Source: Deltaproteobacteria bacterium GWA2_55_10
GTDB taxonomy: Bacteria; Desulfobacterota; GWC2-55-46
Direction of reading: 5' to 3'
NCBI GenBank assembly: GCA_001797415.1
Contig: MGPL01000003.1
Coordinates: forward strand, 10,204-38,781
Length of the DNA stretch: 28,578 nt
Shown: piece after piece, positions 6,104 through 15,128 of the stretch
How positions within the stretch are numbered: position 1 is the first letter of the stretch
Layout: each line of letters begins with the position of its first letter
Position numbers and translations under genes: made by a program
The notes under the pieces: model-generated
Seen by the model: only the letters and a program-made list of their open reading frames with translations
Told to the model about the DNA's origin: nothing
The model's database searches: none

Positions 6104-9100
6104 ATGGCTGGAAAATCCGTATCAGCAACGAAGAAGCGGCGCAGGGGCGAAGGGGGCTTCTCGCTTGTAGAGGTGCTAATCGCCATAGCGGTAACGGCGG
6201 TCGTAGCTGCCGCCGTATACTCGGTGTACAACAACTTCTTCAGGCAGTCCACCAGCCAGGACATTACGGTCGAGGCGCAGCAGAACGCCAGGGCGGCCAT
6301 CAACATGATGGAAAGGGAGCTCGTGAACGCGGGCTACGCGGCGGCAACGGCTGACGTTATCACCGAAGCGACCGCTAACTCGGTGGAGTTCATCTACACC
6401 GACCCTGAGACCGACACAACGCTCTCCGCCACGGCCGGCGACAGGCTCAAAGTCAAGTACTGGCTCCAGACCACAGGCGGAATACAGTACCTCGTCAGAA
6501 AGGCTGACAACCTCTCGGACGGCGGAGTCGGCCCTACGGAAGAGGTAGCCCCTTATGTCAACAGCCTTGCCGTCACCTACTACGATATCAACGGAAGCCA
6601 GGTCGCCGACACCTCGACGCAGGCTAACAGGAACACGGTCAAATTCCTGACAATAAACCTCGTTACCCAGACCAGGATGGATATCCCCGGCACCACCGCG
6701 CCCGGCACCTTCATGCTGGAGACCCATGTGCGCCTGCGCAACATCGGCGTCGGGCAGGTATCGAACGACACTGACGCGCCTTCCTCGCCGATGGCCGTCC
6801 AGGTAAGGGACCCGGGCCTGTGCGGGCGGCTCAAGGTAAAATGGACCAAGAACACCGAAGGCGACGTCTCCGGCTACAAGATCTATTACGGCGTGGCTTC
6901 AGGCACCTACGAAGGCGTGATCAATGTCTCGAACAACATCCTCACCGGGAGCAATTACTCCTGCTCGGACACGGGATCCGCTTACGAATGCACGATTATA
7001 CCGACCCTGCCGACGCTTGCCTACACTCCGTCTGACGGCAGCTCGACTACCATTTATTACCTCGCGGTGAAGGCTTATGACAACGCCCTCAACCACAGCA
7101 ATTTTTCGACAGAGGTGAGCGGCAACCCTGCCACGAGCAACTCCGCCTTCGACAGCGGCACTGATGATTCTACCCTGAACCCCGTGAAGCCTTCCGCTGT
7201 TGCCGGGTTTTCCGGCTCGGACGGCGCGACAGACGGGCAGGTGAGCTTGAGCTGGACCGCTTACAATACCTCCACTGACCCGGACGTCACGGGCTTCAGG
7301 ATCTACAGGTCGACCTCCCCGTTTTCAACCTATCCCGTCGACCCGTTGCAGGCAGGCGTTGACTGGATAGCCGGAGAGCCGGGCAGCGGCAAGCCCGAGG
7401 TCGCAGTGGGAGCGACGAGCTATACGGACCCGGGCCCGGACCTCAAGGGCTGCTACGTATACTATTACGCGATAGCCCCGGTAAAATGCGACGCTACGCT
7501 CATATCCGACGCGGGCGGCGATTCAAATGACAAGAAATACGTGCAGGCGGACTATGATGCGACATGCGGAGACGGCTCCACGGCCTGTTCCGCCGGAACC
7601 GGCTTCGGCTCATCGACAGGCTCTGATACGGCGCCGGCAAAGAGCGCCTCCCCTGCCGCGCCGACCATAGACGCCAGGGCGGGATGGAAGAGGGTCGCGC
7701 TTTCGCTTACCCAGCCCTCTGACCAGGACCTTTCGCGCACCTGCGTTTACGTGAACGAAAGCGCGACATATCCCGAACTCCTGACAGACACGGGGAGCTA
7801 CCCCCTGGTAAGCACCTGTTACCAGGTGAACCTCGGCTCGACACCTGACGCGAGGCTCATACCTGACTCCAACGGCAGCTTCACCGCGGCAGAGATCGCG
7901 CCTGCCCAGTCCACCTCTTTCTGGCACGATTCTCTTACTGAAGAGGACCCGGCAGCCCCGGCTCTCGCCGATACCGGCACCTATTCATACAGGGCCGTCT
8001 CGTTCAACCTCTGCGGCAACGGATCGAACATATCGGCGGCCCAGGCAACGACAGTTCTTTGCGGCGAAGACCCGGCCTCAGGCGAGAAGCCGCCGGCTGT
8101 GACCGACGCGTCAGCTTCGTGCTGCTCATCTCCCGTGACGCTCTCGTGGACGCCTGTGCCCAGCAACACGGCATTCCCGTCGAGTATTTCCAACCCATAC
8201 GACCTTGCCGGCTACAGGATTTTCAGGTCTACGAGCGTGGACTTCTCGGCCTCGACCCTGGTGTCAGGCGCGGCGCCTTTCTGGGGTTCCTCGTACAGCG
8301 ACAATACCGTGGCCGAAGGCACGACCTATTACTACAAGATAGTATCGACGGACTGCCCGTACGAGAGGACAAACCCCAATGAAGGCACCCTGCGCGCAGA
8401 TATGATCTCGGGATACCTCAACTCCGTCACGATAGGCCCCGTGCGTCCCGGACGCATTGACAGGGACGAGAAGTGCCCTGGCGCGGGCGGCTGCACAAAG
8501 GATGCCCACAGGGAAGCGCTTACGGGCGTGGATATTGACAGCTCGTCCGGCAACGGCAACGGATCGAGCTCTGTCGTATCGACCCAGAGGCACAATTCAG
8601 TTACCATGTTCTTCCATAACACCAGCTCGGGCACCCTGACCATAACAGGGGCTACCGTATATTGGGTGAACTCCGCGGCCTACCTGAGGGAGGTCAAGAT
8701 AGGCGGCGGCAGGAGCGGCATGGGTACCATTACCACGAGCCTGGCCGCGGGCCTTACGGCAGCCACCGGAAATTCGCCTTACACGAGGGTGGTCTCCAAC
8801 GCCTCCCTTGCCTCATCGACCGTACCGGCGGGCGCAAGATACGTGCCCATTACGTTCACATTCAAGAATGCCAGCGATAACCCGGTAGATATGAGGGATG
8901 ACCAGTTCCTCGTTACCCTTCAGGTGACGAACGATTCGACCTCGACTACGGGCTGCGAATCGTATCTGACCGTCTCAATGTCCTCCGAGGGCATAAGCGT
9001 CCCGTTCGGCCCGAGCATATCCGCAACACAGCAGAACCAGCCGGCGAGCCCGACTTTCGGATACCCGGTGCCTGGGTCAACGGGGCTCAACACCGTGCCC

Positions 9101-10468
9101 TCCGGCTCAAACGGGTCCATAGTCGTGGACGGCGGCGCCACTGTCACGATCACCGCGAACATAGCTGGCAACACCACGGATGCCTCGACGGGCACCAAAG
9201 TGGCCGTCTCCTCGGCGACGCTCTATTACATTGCGACCGCAAAGACGACCACGACTGCGCCCGCCGCAGGCTATACGGCGGTCTCCATGACCAACCCCGG
9301 CGGCAATACCTGGACTGCGGCAATACCGGCCAATGATGACCTGCGTGTCTGGTACTACATAATCGCTGCCGACAACGACGGCAACTGGGACCGCGACCCC
9401 GAGGCTGAGCACGGCGCGTATGTCTATGACCAGAAGCTCTTTAATATCTGCGACGCCACTCCGAGCGCGCCCACAGGCGTCACGGTCGTGGCTACCGGAA
9501 GCGACGTGGCCGTCAACTGGAGCGCGGTGACGACCTATACCAGCGGCGGAACGGTCGACGCCACGGACACGATAAAGTACAGGATATACAGGAACGGCGT
9601 GCAGATAGGCGCTGACCAGGCAGGTCTGTCCTATTCGGATACCGGACTCGCCACCAGCGTTTACAGCTATTATATCAAGGCTATAAACGCATGCGCGAGC
9701 CCAGGGCCAAACGTCAGCGTCGCTTCACAGACCGCCGCGACCTGCGTGGGCAGCAGCAGCCAGGCATTACTCAGCGTATCGCCTGCCTCCATATACAGGG
9801 GCGGAAGCTTCACGGCCACCATAACCGACTGCCTTGCGATGAGGAGCGATTCGCCTTATACCTATAACACAACGGTAGAGACCATAAACTCATCAGCGGG
9901 CTTTACCGGATTCTACACCTCCAGCACTGCCCCGGATACCTTCGCGCCTACCATAGCGGAGACCGGCGCCGCTACAGGCACCTTTACGAAGGTGATAGGC
10001 ACGACCGATGACGTGACCGATTCTACCAAGCTACTGACGCTCCCTGCGGATACGGTAACGGTCTACTATCCGTACGCTTCGCCGACCACAAAGACCGTAA
10101 GCGTGGTCGTGGACCCGTGCACCAATACGCCAAAGGCGCCGACCGGCTTCACGGGGTCTGCAACGGGCTCGAACATGACCCTGTCCTGGAGCGCTGTTAC
10201 CCAGAATACCGACAACTCTGCAATTACGGACCTTGCCGGGTACAAGGTATACGAGAAGGTCTGCGCCAAGAACAAGCCCAACTGCACGGGCGGCGACATA
10301 GTGGCCGACTGGTACCTGCGCACTACGACGACAGGCGCTTCGGTCACGGTGAGCGCCGACCAGGGCAACCTGAACCAGAGGATATACTACTTCAAGGCGA
10401 CCGCTTACGATACCTGCGGCACGCCTGAGGAGAGCGGGTACTCAAATGAGTGGAATGAGACGAACTGA
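6104..10468 (+). CDS. pilW: Giant PilW-like prepilin with fibronectin-III-like modules
   Basis: Protein of 1454 residues, four to five times the usual PilW length. The first 215 residues are a normal PilW. They have a basic leader to G18, then FSLVEVLIAIAVTAVVAA (E23 = mature E+5), QQNARAAINMMERELVNAGY (60-79) and a DIPG-containing end. The remaining 1240 residues look extracellular. FN3-like modules start near 225, 362, 515, 662, 1118 and 1342; each opens with a P-x-A-P/S-x-V-type strand and has W and GY-x-I/V-Y-R/E signatures. Two other beta-rich regions lie at about 810-970 and 980-1110, and one at about 1222-1335 (SPASIYRGGSF). There are 25 cysteines, unusual for a cytoplasmic protein and consistent with disulfides after export. 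It is Thr/Ser/Gly rich, with no frameshift. As the only large exposed protein in the cluster, it is a candidate pilus-tip adhesin. That is inference; the module limits are by eye. Confidence 0.9.
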   Translation: MAGKSVSATKKRRRGEGGFSLVEVLIAIAVTAVVAAAVYSVYNNFFRQSTSQDITVEAQQNARAAINMMERELVNAGYAAATADVITEATANSVEFIYTDPETDTTLSATAGDRLKVKYWLQTTGGIQYLVRKADNLSDGGVGPTEEVAPYVNSLAVTYYDINGSQVADTSTQANRNTVKFLTINLVTQTRMDIPGTTAPGTFMLETHVRLRNIGVGQVSNDTDAPSSPMAVQVRDPGLCGRLKVKWTKNTEGDVSGYKIYYGVASGTYEGVINVSNNILTGSNYSCSDTGSAYECTIIPTLPTLAYTPSDGSSTTIYYLAVKAYDNALNHSNFSTEVSGNPATSNSAFDSGTDDSTLNPVKPSAVAGFSGSDGATDGQVSLSWTAYNTSTDPDVTGFRIYRSTSPFSTYPVDPLQAGVDWIAGEPGSGKPEVAVGATSYTDPGPDLKGCYVYYYAIAPVKCDATLISDAGGDSNDKKYVQADYDATCGDGSTACSAGTGFGSSTGSDTAPAKSASPAAPTIDARAGWKRVALSLTQPSDQDLSRTCVYVNESATYPELLTDTGSYPLVSTCYQVNLGSTPDARLIPDSNGSFTAAEIAPAQSTSFWHDSLTEEDPAAPALADTGTYSYRAVSFNLCGNGSNISAAQATTVLCGEDPASGEKPPAVTDASASCCSSPVTLSWTPVPSNTAFPSSISNPYDLAGYRIFRSTSVDFSASTLVSGAAPFWGSSYSDNTVAEGTTYYYKIVSTDCPYERTNPNEGTLRADMISGYLNSVTIGPVRPGRIDRDEKCPGAGGCTKDAHREALTGVDIDSSSGNGNGSSSVVSTQRHNSVTMFFHNTSSGTLTITGATVYWVNSAAYLREVKIGGGRSGMGTITTSLAAGLTAATGNSPYTRVVSNASLASSTVPAGARYVPITFTFKNASDNPVDMRDDQFLVTLQVTNDSTSTTGCESYLTVSMSSEGISVPFGPSISATQQNQPASPTFGYPVPGSTGLNTVPSGSNGSIVVDGGATVTITANIAGNTTDASTGTKVAVSSATLYYIATAKTTTTAPAAGYTAVSMTNPGGNTWTAAIPANDDLRVWYYIIAADNDGNWDRDPEAEHGAYVYDQKLFNICDATPSAPTGVTVVATGSDVAVNWSAVTTYTSGGTVDATDTIKYRIYRNGVQIGADQAGLSYSDTGLATSVYSYYIKAINACASPGPNVSVASQTAATCVGSSSQALLSVSPASIYRGGSFTATITDCLAMRSDSPYTYNTTVETINSSAGFTGFYTSSTAPDTFAPTIAETGAATGTFTKVIGTTDDVTDSTKLLTLPADTVTVYYPYASPTTKTVSVVVDPCTNTPKAPTGFTGSATGSNMTLSWSAVTQNTDNSAITDLAGYKVYEKVCAKNKPNCTGGDIVADWYLRTTTTGASVTVSADQGNLNQRIYYFKATAYDTCGTPEESGYSNEWNETN

Positions 10469-10469
10469 T

Positions 10470-11699
10470 ATGACGCCTAATAAGGACGAGTCGGGCTTCA
10501 TACTGATACTGGCGCTTGTGACCATGCTCGCCATGACCATAATTGGTCTCAGCATGGTGATGAACATGTCCACCGACGTCCAGCTCTCAAGGAACGAGCG
10601 CGACGCGAAGACCGCGTTCCAGCTCGCAGAGGCCGGGGTGAACGAGGCGATGGCGAGGCTCAAGCTCGCGTCCGGCAATGCCAGGTACATAGGAGAGATA
10701 ACCGGAGATGCGGGCGGGCCGCCGAACAGGAACAATACGTGGAACAGCGGCGGGACCAAGGACTTCGGCTTCGGCATGGGCGGCGTAAGGGAGAGCGCAG
10801 ACGGCCTCAACTACACGGTCGCAATACGCTACCTTGACGAGACCAACCCAGAGGGCTTCTGCGACAGCAATAATAATACGCAGCCGAACGTCGATGCAAA
10901 CGCCGACACCTTCGGCGACCCGGCCTGGCCTTGCGTGGCCGGCGACCAGGAGGTCGTGATGTTCGGCAGGGATTTCAAGCTGGCCGATACGCTCACTTTT
11001 ACGAGCTTCGGCAGGCATCCGGTTTACGAGGTGACCTCTATCGGCACCTCGAACGGCACGACCAGGACCATAGTGGCCTATGTCGGCGCGACCTCCCTCA
11101 ACACTGATACGGAGGCGGGCATCAACACGAACTCGACGATCGGATGGAACGGCGGCAGCTGCAACGCTTCAGTAACGCCGTCAGGCAGCTGCATGGAGTC
11201 GCAGGGAAATAACTATAATACGCACCTTGGCGAGCAAATAAGTTCGATCAAGGAAATGGCCAATGAGAAGCACCAGTGCTCTACCAACACCTGCAACGGC
11301 GCAGGCGACGACATCCCGTCAAACGGCGGACTGGAAGGCGTGGTGCAGGACTGGGGCGATTACGCGGGTGACGGCTGGTCGACTATGATATACATAGCCA
11401 ACGCGAGCCCCGGCAGGGCCGTAAGCGTGAACGGGCTGGAGGGCAGGGGCATACTGGTGATCGAGGGGGACCTGGAGCTTGCCGGAAATGTGGACTATGA
11501 AGGGCTGATATACGTCCTCGGCACTTTGACCATAAGCGGCGGCGGCTCGTCGACCAAGAATATCACGGGCGGAATAATGGCCCAGAACGTGGTGACTCTC
11601 AACGGAAGCAATCTTACGATAAATTACGACCAGGCTACGCTTGAAGAGGTCGCGAAGCAGAACAGCAAGCCGGCGCTTGTCTTATGGAAGCGGCTCTAA
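10470..11699 (+). CDS. pilX: PilX-like minor prepilin / pseudopilin
   Basis: Exported prepilin-like protein of about 409 residues. The N-terminus MTPNKDESG is followed by FILILALVTMLAMTIIGLSMVMNMS, the PilX N-terminal pattern (charged, Gly, long hydrophobic helix). It then has QLAEAGVNEAMARLKLASG, common in PilX proteins. Mature position 5 is Leu rather than Glu, as in PilX and GspK, which are thought to cap the initiating complex. The C-terminal part (LEGRGILVIEGDLELAGNVDYEGLIYVLGTLTISGG as separate beta rungs) looks like a beta-helical repeat. The frame is also open from an ATG at 10446, which would overlap pilW by 23 bases. The ATG at 10470, one base past the pilW stop, gives a leader of normal size and is preferred, but neither has a clear ribosome-binding site. 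It is the last gene before a 388-base gap. Confidence 0.82.
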   Translation: MTPNKDESGFILILALVTMLAMTIIGLSMVMNMSTDVQLSRNERDAKTAFQLAEAGVNEAMARLKLASGNARYIGEITGDAGGPPNRNNTWNSGGTKDFGFGMGGVRESADGLNYTVAIRYLDETNPEGFCDSNNNTQPNVDANADTFGDPAWPCVAGDQEVVMFGRDFKLADTLTFTSFGRHPVYEVTSIGTSNGTTRTIVAYVGATSLNTDTEAGINTNSTIGWNGGSCNASVTPSGSCMESQGNNYNTHLGEQISSIKEMANEKHQCSTNTCNGAGDDIPSNGGLEGVVQDWGDYAGDGWSTMIYIANASPGRAVSVNGLEGRGILVIEGDLELAGNVDYEGLIYVLGTLTISGGGSSTKNITGGIMAQNVVTLNGSNLTINYDQATLEEVAKQNSKPALVLWKRL

Positions 11700-11704
11700 G
11701 ACAT

Positions 11705-11827
11705 TAAATAAGTCCATCTGCTTTGTTGTCATCGACGCGGCAGAAGCGGCGTACGAGAAGAGTACGCCTCATTCCTCGCTCCCCGATTTAACCGGGGCCT
11801 CGCATATGGAGTTTTTTGAGCAGTCTT
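11705..11827 (+). repeat. Dispersed hairpin repeat, long form, copy A
   Basis: Starts a few bases after the pilX stop. The left arm reads AAATAAGTCCATCTGC and the right arm GCATATGGAGTTTTTTGAG, imperfectly complementary. Two inner hairpins are present: GGCGTAC-N7-GTACGCC (perfect) and CCCCG-N7-CGGGG. The outer CAGGCTG ends seen in copies B and C are degraded here. Related copies start at 19237, 19980 (inverted) and 24956. An open frame through it is not a gene. Confidence 0.88.
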
Positions 11828-12087
11828 ACACAAGGTTTTCTCAAACTATTATGGTATGCAGGCGGCCTGCCGGGGGGCGGACCGGAATCAAGCAAGAAAA
11901 AAATCCTAAACTAATTTTTTTTTGAGCCGATATTATATCTAATTATATGTGAATTATGAGAAATGTATTGACAATTATGGATCAATGTCATAGATTTCAT
12001 GTTAATTCCTGCATAGATTGCAATAAAATCAATACTTTCAGGCGTAACATAAAACCTTAGGAAAGTTGTGACTTATGTGCTTGTGCC
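11828..12087. other. AT-rich intergenic region between the minor-pilin and pilM operons
   Basis: No coding capacity worth reporting. The first part holds a GCAGGC-G-GCCTGC palindrome (11858-11870) and an A-run/T-run pair (11896-11923) that could form a weak AT hairpin. The stretch from about 11890 to 12087 is clearly more AT-rich than the flanking genes and carries the sigma-70 promoter described separately. The 5' leader of the following transcript would be about 85 bases long. Confidence 0.6.
11968..11996 (+). promoter_or_regulatory. Sigma-70 promoter for the xre-pilMNOPQ operon
   Basis: A perfect -35 (TTGACA, 11968-11973), a 17-base spacer and a 4/6 -10 (TAGATT, 11991-11996) sit in AT-rich DNA upstream of the small regulator gene. 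The predicted start is near 12003. It is the only gap of any size before pilM, so this promoter probably serves the whole alignment-complex operon, independently of the sigma-54 promoter of the minor pilins. Confidence 0.65.
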
Positions 12088-12285
12088 ATGACTAGAAATC
12101 ATCTAAAAAAGATAAGAGAGGGCATGCTTCTAAGCAAATCCGAGCTTGCCAGGAAAGCCGGCGTATCCCCGCTTACCATCGACAGGATAGAGAGGGGATA
12201 TCCATGCAGGCTGGAGACCAAGCGCAAGATAATCCAGGCGCTGGGCTTCAAGGTAACCGAGAAGGGCAAGATATTCCTGGATTGA
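12088..12285 (+). CDS. Small XRE/Cro-type helix-turn-helix protein
   Basis: A 65-residue protein that is essentially one helix-turn-helix domain (HTH_3 type). LKKIREGMLLSKSELARKAGVSPLTIDRIERGYPCRLETKRKIIQALGF has the expected five-helix pattern, with recognition helix PLTIDRIERG (about 29-38). No effector domain is present. The ATG at 12088 is the only usable start: upstream in frame there is a TAG at 12058-12060 and no alternative start codon. The ribosome-binding site is poor. It ends 10 bases before pilM, so it belongs to the same operon and could regulate it, perhaps by binding its own AT-rich promoter. That role is inferred. From memory, a similar small HTH gene precedes pilM in Geobacter-like bacteria. 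Confidence 0.85.
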   Translation: MTRNHLKKIREGMLLSKSELARKAGVSPLTIDRIERGYPCRLETKRKIIQALGFKVTEKGKIFLD

Positions 12286-12295
12286 CGGGGGTGAA

Positions 12296-13363
12296 ATGAA
12301 TCTTTCGATGTTTTCAAGGAAGAAGGAAGCCGTAGCGTTCGACATCGGCTCTAATTCCATTAAGCTTGTTCAGATGAACCAGACCAAGAGGGGCTGGGAG
12401 CTCGTGAAGATGGGCATGGCTGAGCTTCCGCCCGAGGCGATAGTGGACGGCTCCATCATCGACTCCATGACCGTCACGAACACCCTGAAGGACCTGGTAA
12501 AGGAGCACGGCGTCAAGGTAAAGGATGCCGTATCGTCTTTGACCGGCCATTCCGTCATCATAAAGAAGGTCAGCTTCCCGGCCATGACCGAGGAGGAGCT
12601 GGCCGACTCCATCCAGTGGGAAGCCGAGCAGTACATCCCGTTCCCGATAACAGACGTCAACATCGATTTCCAGATACTCGGCGCGGACACCGACGGCAGG
12701 GGCCAGATGGACGTGATGCTCGTCGCAGTCAAGAAGGACGTCATCAACGACTACACCAACGTCATTAAAGAGGCGGGACTGAACCCTGTAGTGATAGACG
12801 TGGATTCGTTCGCGCTCGAGAACATGATGGAGATAAACTATCCGATTGCGCCGGGCGAGAATATCGCGATGGTCAACATCGGCGCGTCCATCACGAGCAT
12901 AAGCGTAATCTTCGGCGGGCTCACCATATTCACCAGGTCGATACCCATGGGCGGCAACCAGTTCACCGAGGAGATACAGAGGCAATTGAGCATCAGCTTC
13001 AGGGACGCCGAGGACCTCAAGAGCGGCAGGAAGCACTCTGCCGAGCACTCCGGCGATCTTGCCGGCGCGATGGATTCGGTCGCCACCAACCTGACCTTCG
13101 AGGTCAAGAGGTCGCTGGATTTCTTCCTTGGCGGAGCCCAGGGTTCGTACGTAAGCAAGATATACCTCTCTGGCGGCGGCTCCAAGGTCGCCGGGCTTCA
13201 GAACATGATGCAGGAGAAGACCTCCATTCCGGTCGAAGTAATCAATCCATTCAAGAGCATCGAGGCCAATCAGAAGCAGTTCGATAGCGAGAGGCTCAAG
13301 GATGCCGCGCCTTTCTTCGGCGTTGCGGTCGGCCTTGCAACAAGGAGGTTTGCCGACAGATGA
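12296..13363 (+). CDS. pilM: PilM, actin-like cytoplasmic protein of the type IV pilus
   Basis: A 355-residue FtsA/actin-like ATP-binding protein that docks on the N-terminal tail of PilN at the cytoplasmic face and links the alignment complex to the pilus motor. FDIGSNSIKLVQ (15-26) is the phosphate-1 loop. The VSFPAMTEEELADSIQWEAEQYIPFP segment (about 93-118) is the strongest PilM signature. MVNIGASITSISV and LSGGGSKVAGL are the later nucleotide-binding loops. Length is normal. A GGGGGTGA ribosome-binding site lies just before the ATG. Its stop overlaps the pilN start (ATGA). Confidence 0.97.
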   Translation: MNLSMFSRKKEAVAFDIGSNSIKLVQMNQTKRGWELVKMGMAELPPEAIVDGSIIDSMTVTNTLKDLVKEHGVKVKDAVSSLTGHSVIIKKVSFPAMTEEELADSIQWEAEQYIPFPITDVNIDFQILGADTDGRGQMDVMLVAVKKDVINDYTNVIKEAGLNPVVIDVDSFALENMMEINYPIAPGENIAMVNIGASITSISVIFGGLTIFTRSIPMGGNQFTEEIQRQLSISFRDAEDLKSGRKHSAEHSGDLAGAMDSVATNLTFEVKRSLDFFLGGAQGSYVSKIYLSGGGSKVAGLQNMMQEKTSIPVEVINPFKSIEANQKQFDSERLKDAAPFFGVAVGLATRRFADR

Positions 13364-13959
13364 TTCGCATAAACCTGCTGCCCGTAAGGGCAGCCAAGAA
13401 AAAAGAGTCCATAAGGTTCCAGCTCACCGTAGCCGGCCTGGCGACGTTTTTTGTCTTCGCGGTCTCTGCCGCGGCCTTCCTGATAGTCCGGAGCGAGGCA
13501 GGAAGCATCTCCGACCAGATAACATCCGGCAACCAGGAGCTTGTCGAGCTCCAGAAGAAGGTAGGCGAGCTCTCGAAGATTAAAGAACAGAAGAAGATAG
13601 TCGAAGAGAAGCTGAGGATAATAACCCAACTCGAGGCTGACAGGACGGGTCCGGCCAAGCTCTTCAGGAGCATCGGCACGGCGATACCGGCAAGGGCGTG
13701 GCTCAAGAGCATAAAGGACGAGGAATCCGTGATAATCCTCGAAGGCTATGCCTCCGATGACGAGGTCGTAGCCGAGTTCATGAGGGGCCTGGAGAGGGCT
13801 GCCATAGGCGCGGCTGTCGAGCTCGAAGTCGCCCAGAGGCTCGTGGAGCAGGAGTCCGCGATGGAGGTCGTGAACTTCATCGTGCGCATAGAGAAGCGAA
13901 GACCGGTCCGCCAGGATAAGCCGGCTAATCAGAAACCGGCGGCAGGGGGGAAAAAATAA
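13360..13959 (+). CDS. pilN: PilN, inner-membrane alignment protein
   Basis: A 199-residue bitopic inner-membrane protein. The N-terminal MIRINLLPVR is the conserved cytoplasmic peptide that binds PilM. One membrane helix (about 22-44) is followed by a coiled-coil stretch (about 55-90) and a ferredoxin-like periplasmic domain containing IPARAWLKSIKDEE. The C-terminus is Lys/Pro/Gln rich. It overlaps pilM by four bases and pilO by one base, as expected for strict co-translation. It pairs with PilO to form the periplasmic part of the alignment complex. Confidence 0.95.
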   Translation: MIRINLLPVRAAKKKESIRFQLTVAGLATFFVFAVSAAAFLIVRSEAGSISDQITSGNQELVELQKKVGELSKIKEQKKIVEEKLRIITQLEADRTGPAKLFRSIGTAIPARAWLKSIKDEESVIILEGYASDDEVVAEFMRGLERAAIGAAVELEVAQRLVEQESAMEVVNFIVRIEKRRPVRQDKPANQKPAAGGKK

Positions 13960-14561
13960 TGGCCCTTCCGAAGATAAACCTTGACGCAGTACTGAAGCTT
14001 CCCCTCTCGAAGAGGATACTTATAGTCGCCGCGGTGAACCTGGTCCTTGTCGGCCTCATGTACACGTTCCTCATCGGCCCCAAGTACGACGAGATAAAGG
14101 CCCTCGGAGCCGAGCTCGAAGCTCTCAGCGTGAAGCTGAACGAGAGCAGGCTCATAGCCGCTGACATACCGAAATTCCTCAAGGAAAAGGAAGAAATGGA
14201 GATGAAGCTCGCGGCTGCCATCGCCCAGCTTCCCAATGCCAAGGAGATACCGGACCTTATCGACGGAATCAGCAAGTCCGGCGAGAAGGCCGGGCTGAAG
14301 ATACTCATTTTCAGGCCCGGCAAAGAGGTTGCAAAAGGCTTCTATGCCGAGGTCCCGGTCAAGATGACAGTCGAAGGCAAGTACGAGAGCTTCTATGACT
14401 TCAGCTTGAAGATAGCCGGCCTGCCCAGGATAGTCAACCTTGGGGGCATGGACGTAAAGTCCCAGGGCCATAGGAACCGGGTGCCTGTGCTGAAGGCCGA
14501 TTTTGTGGCCACCACGTTCAGGTTCATACCCGCTCAGGAAGAAGGGGAGCAGAAGAAATAA
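13959..14561 (+). CDS. pilO: PilO, inner-membrane alignment protein
   Basis: A 200-residue bitopic protein. A short cytoplasmic N-terminus precedes a membrane helix (20-40). A coiled coil follows (IKALGAELEALSVKLNES and on, about 48-75), and then the periplasmic PilO fold with IPDLIDGISKSGEKAGLKI and the FYAEVPVKMTVEGKYES strand region. It forms heterodimers with PilN. Translation is coupled to pilN through a TAATG junction, and to pilP in the same way. Confidence 0.95.
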   Translation: MALPKINLDAVLKLPLSKRILIVAAVNLVLVGLMYTFLIGPKYDEIKALGAELEALSVKLNESRLIAADIPKFLKEKEEMEMKLAAAIAQLPNAKEIPDLIDGISKSGEKAGLKILIFRPGKEVAKGFYAEVPVKMTVEGKYESFYDFSLKIAGLPRIVNLGGMDVKSQGHRNRVPVLKADFVATTFRFIPAQEEGEQKK

Positions 14562-15073
14562 TGTCACGGATCATTTTGACCATCATAGCGCTATCGCTCG
14601 TCCCGGCGCTTGCATCGTGCGGAAAGAAAGATGCCGGGCAGACCGAGACTGTAACGGCAGTAAAGAGGCCTCCTGCCGCCCAGGTTCAGTCCCCCATAGA
14701 GACATCGGCGTCCATAGCCTCCACTGTCGATGTCAAGCTCAGGAACCCGTTCCAGAGCCACCTGATAGTAATGAGAGGACTTGAGACCGGAAAGAAGATC
14801 CGCGGGCCTCTGGAGTGCTGCGATCTCAGCACCTTCAAGCTCCTTGCGGTCGTGGTGGGCAGTTCCGATAGCGAGGGCTTCGGGCTCCTGCAGGCGCAGG
14901 ACGGAAAGAGGTATATAGTAAGGCGCGGGGACTCGATAGGCTCCAGGGAGGGCAAGGTCGTTAAGCTCACCTCCAGGAGCATTGTAATCCGCGAGGTCCA
15001 GAAGGACGACGAAGGCAAGATCAAATCAAGCGAAGATATAGAGCTCCGGCTACCTGAAAAAAGCAAGCAGTAA
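14561..15073 (+). CDS. pilP: PilP, inner-membrane lipoprotein linking PilNO to the secretin
   Basis: A 170-residue lipoprotein. The signal peptide ends in a lipobox PALASC (C20). A proline/alanine-rich flexible region of about 50 residues carries VKLRNPFQSH, the short helix expected to touch PilNO. The folded C-terminal domain (about 80-165) has the PilP/HR pattern FKLLAVV, GFGLLQAQDGKRYIVRRGDSIG and GKVVKLTSRSIVIRE, which in known PilP binds the N0 domain of PilQ. It has a TAATG junction with pilO. A gap of 55 bases with a GGAGG ribosome-binding site separates it from pilQ. Confidence 0.94.
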   Translation: MSRIILTIIALSLVPALASCGKKDAGQTETVTAVKRPPAAQVQSPIETSASIASTVDVKLRNPFQSHLIVMRGLETGKKIRGPLECCDLSTFKLLAVVVGSSDSEGFGLLQAQDGKRYIVRRGDSIGSREGKVVKLTSRSIVIREVQKDDEGKIKSSEDIELRLPEKSKQ

Positions 15074-15128
15074 GCGGAAGAAGTTTTAGAGCCCATTAAA
15101 GCGGCAATGAGTCATAACGGAGGTCTTT

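Noticed and set aside
5605..11699. Type II secretion pseudopilins (GspH-I-J-K) instead of T4P minor pilins
   Set aside because: The order and N-termini are compatible with both, but adjacency to PilSR and pilMNOPQ and the absence of any gsp gene favour a type IV pilus.
11641..11925. Open frame over the pilX end and repeat copy A, with similar peptides in copy B
   Set aside because: The shared peptide (H-S-S-L-x-D-L-x-G-A-S-H-M-E) comes from the repeat DNA itself. The frame starts inside pilX and has no ribosome-binding site.
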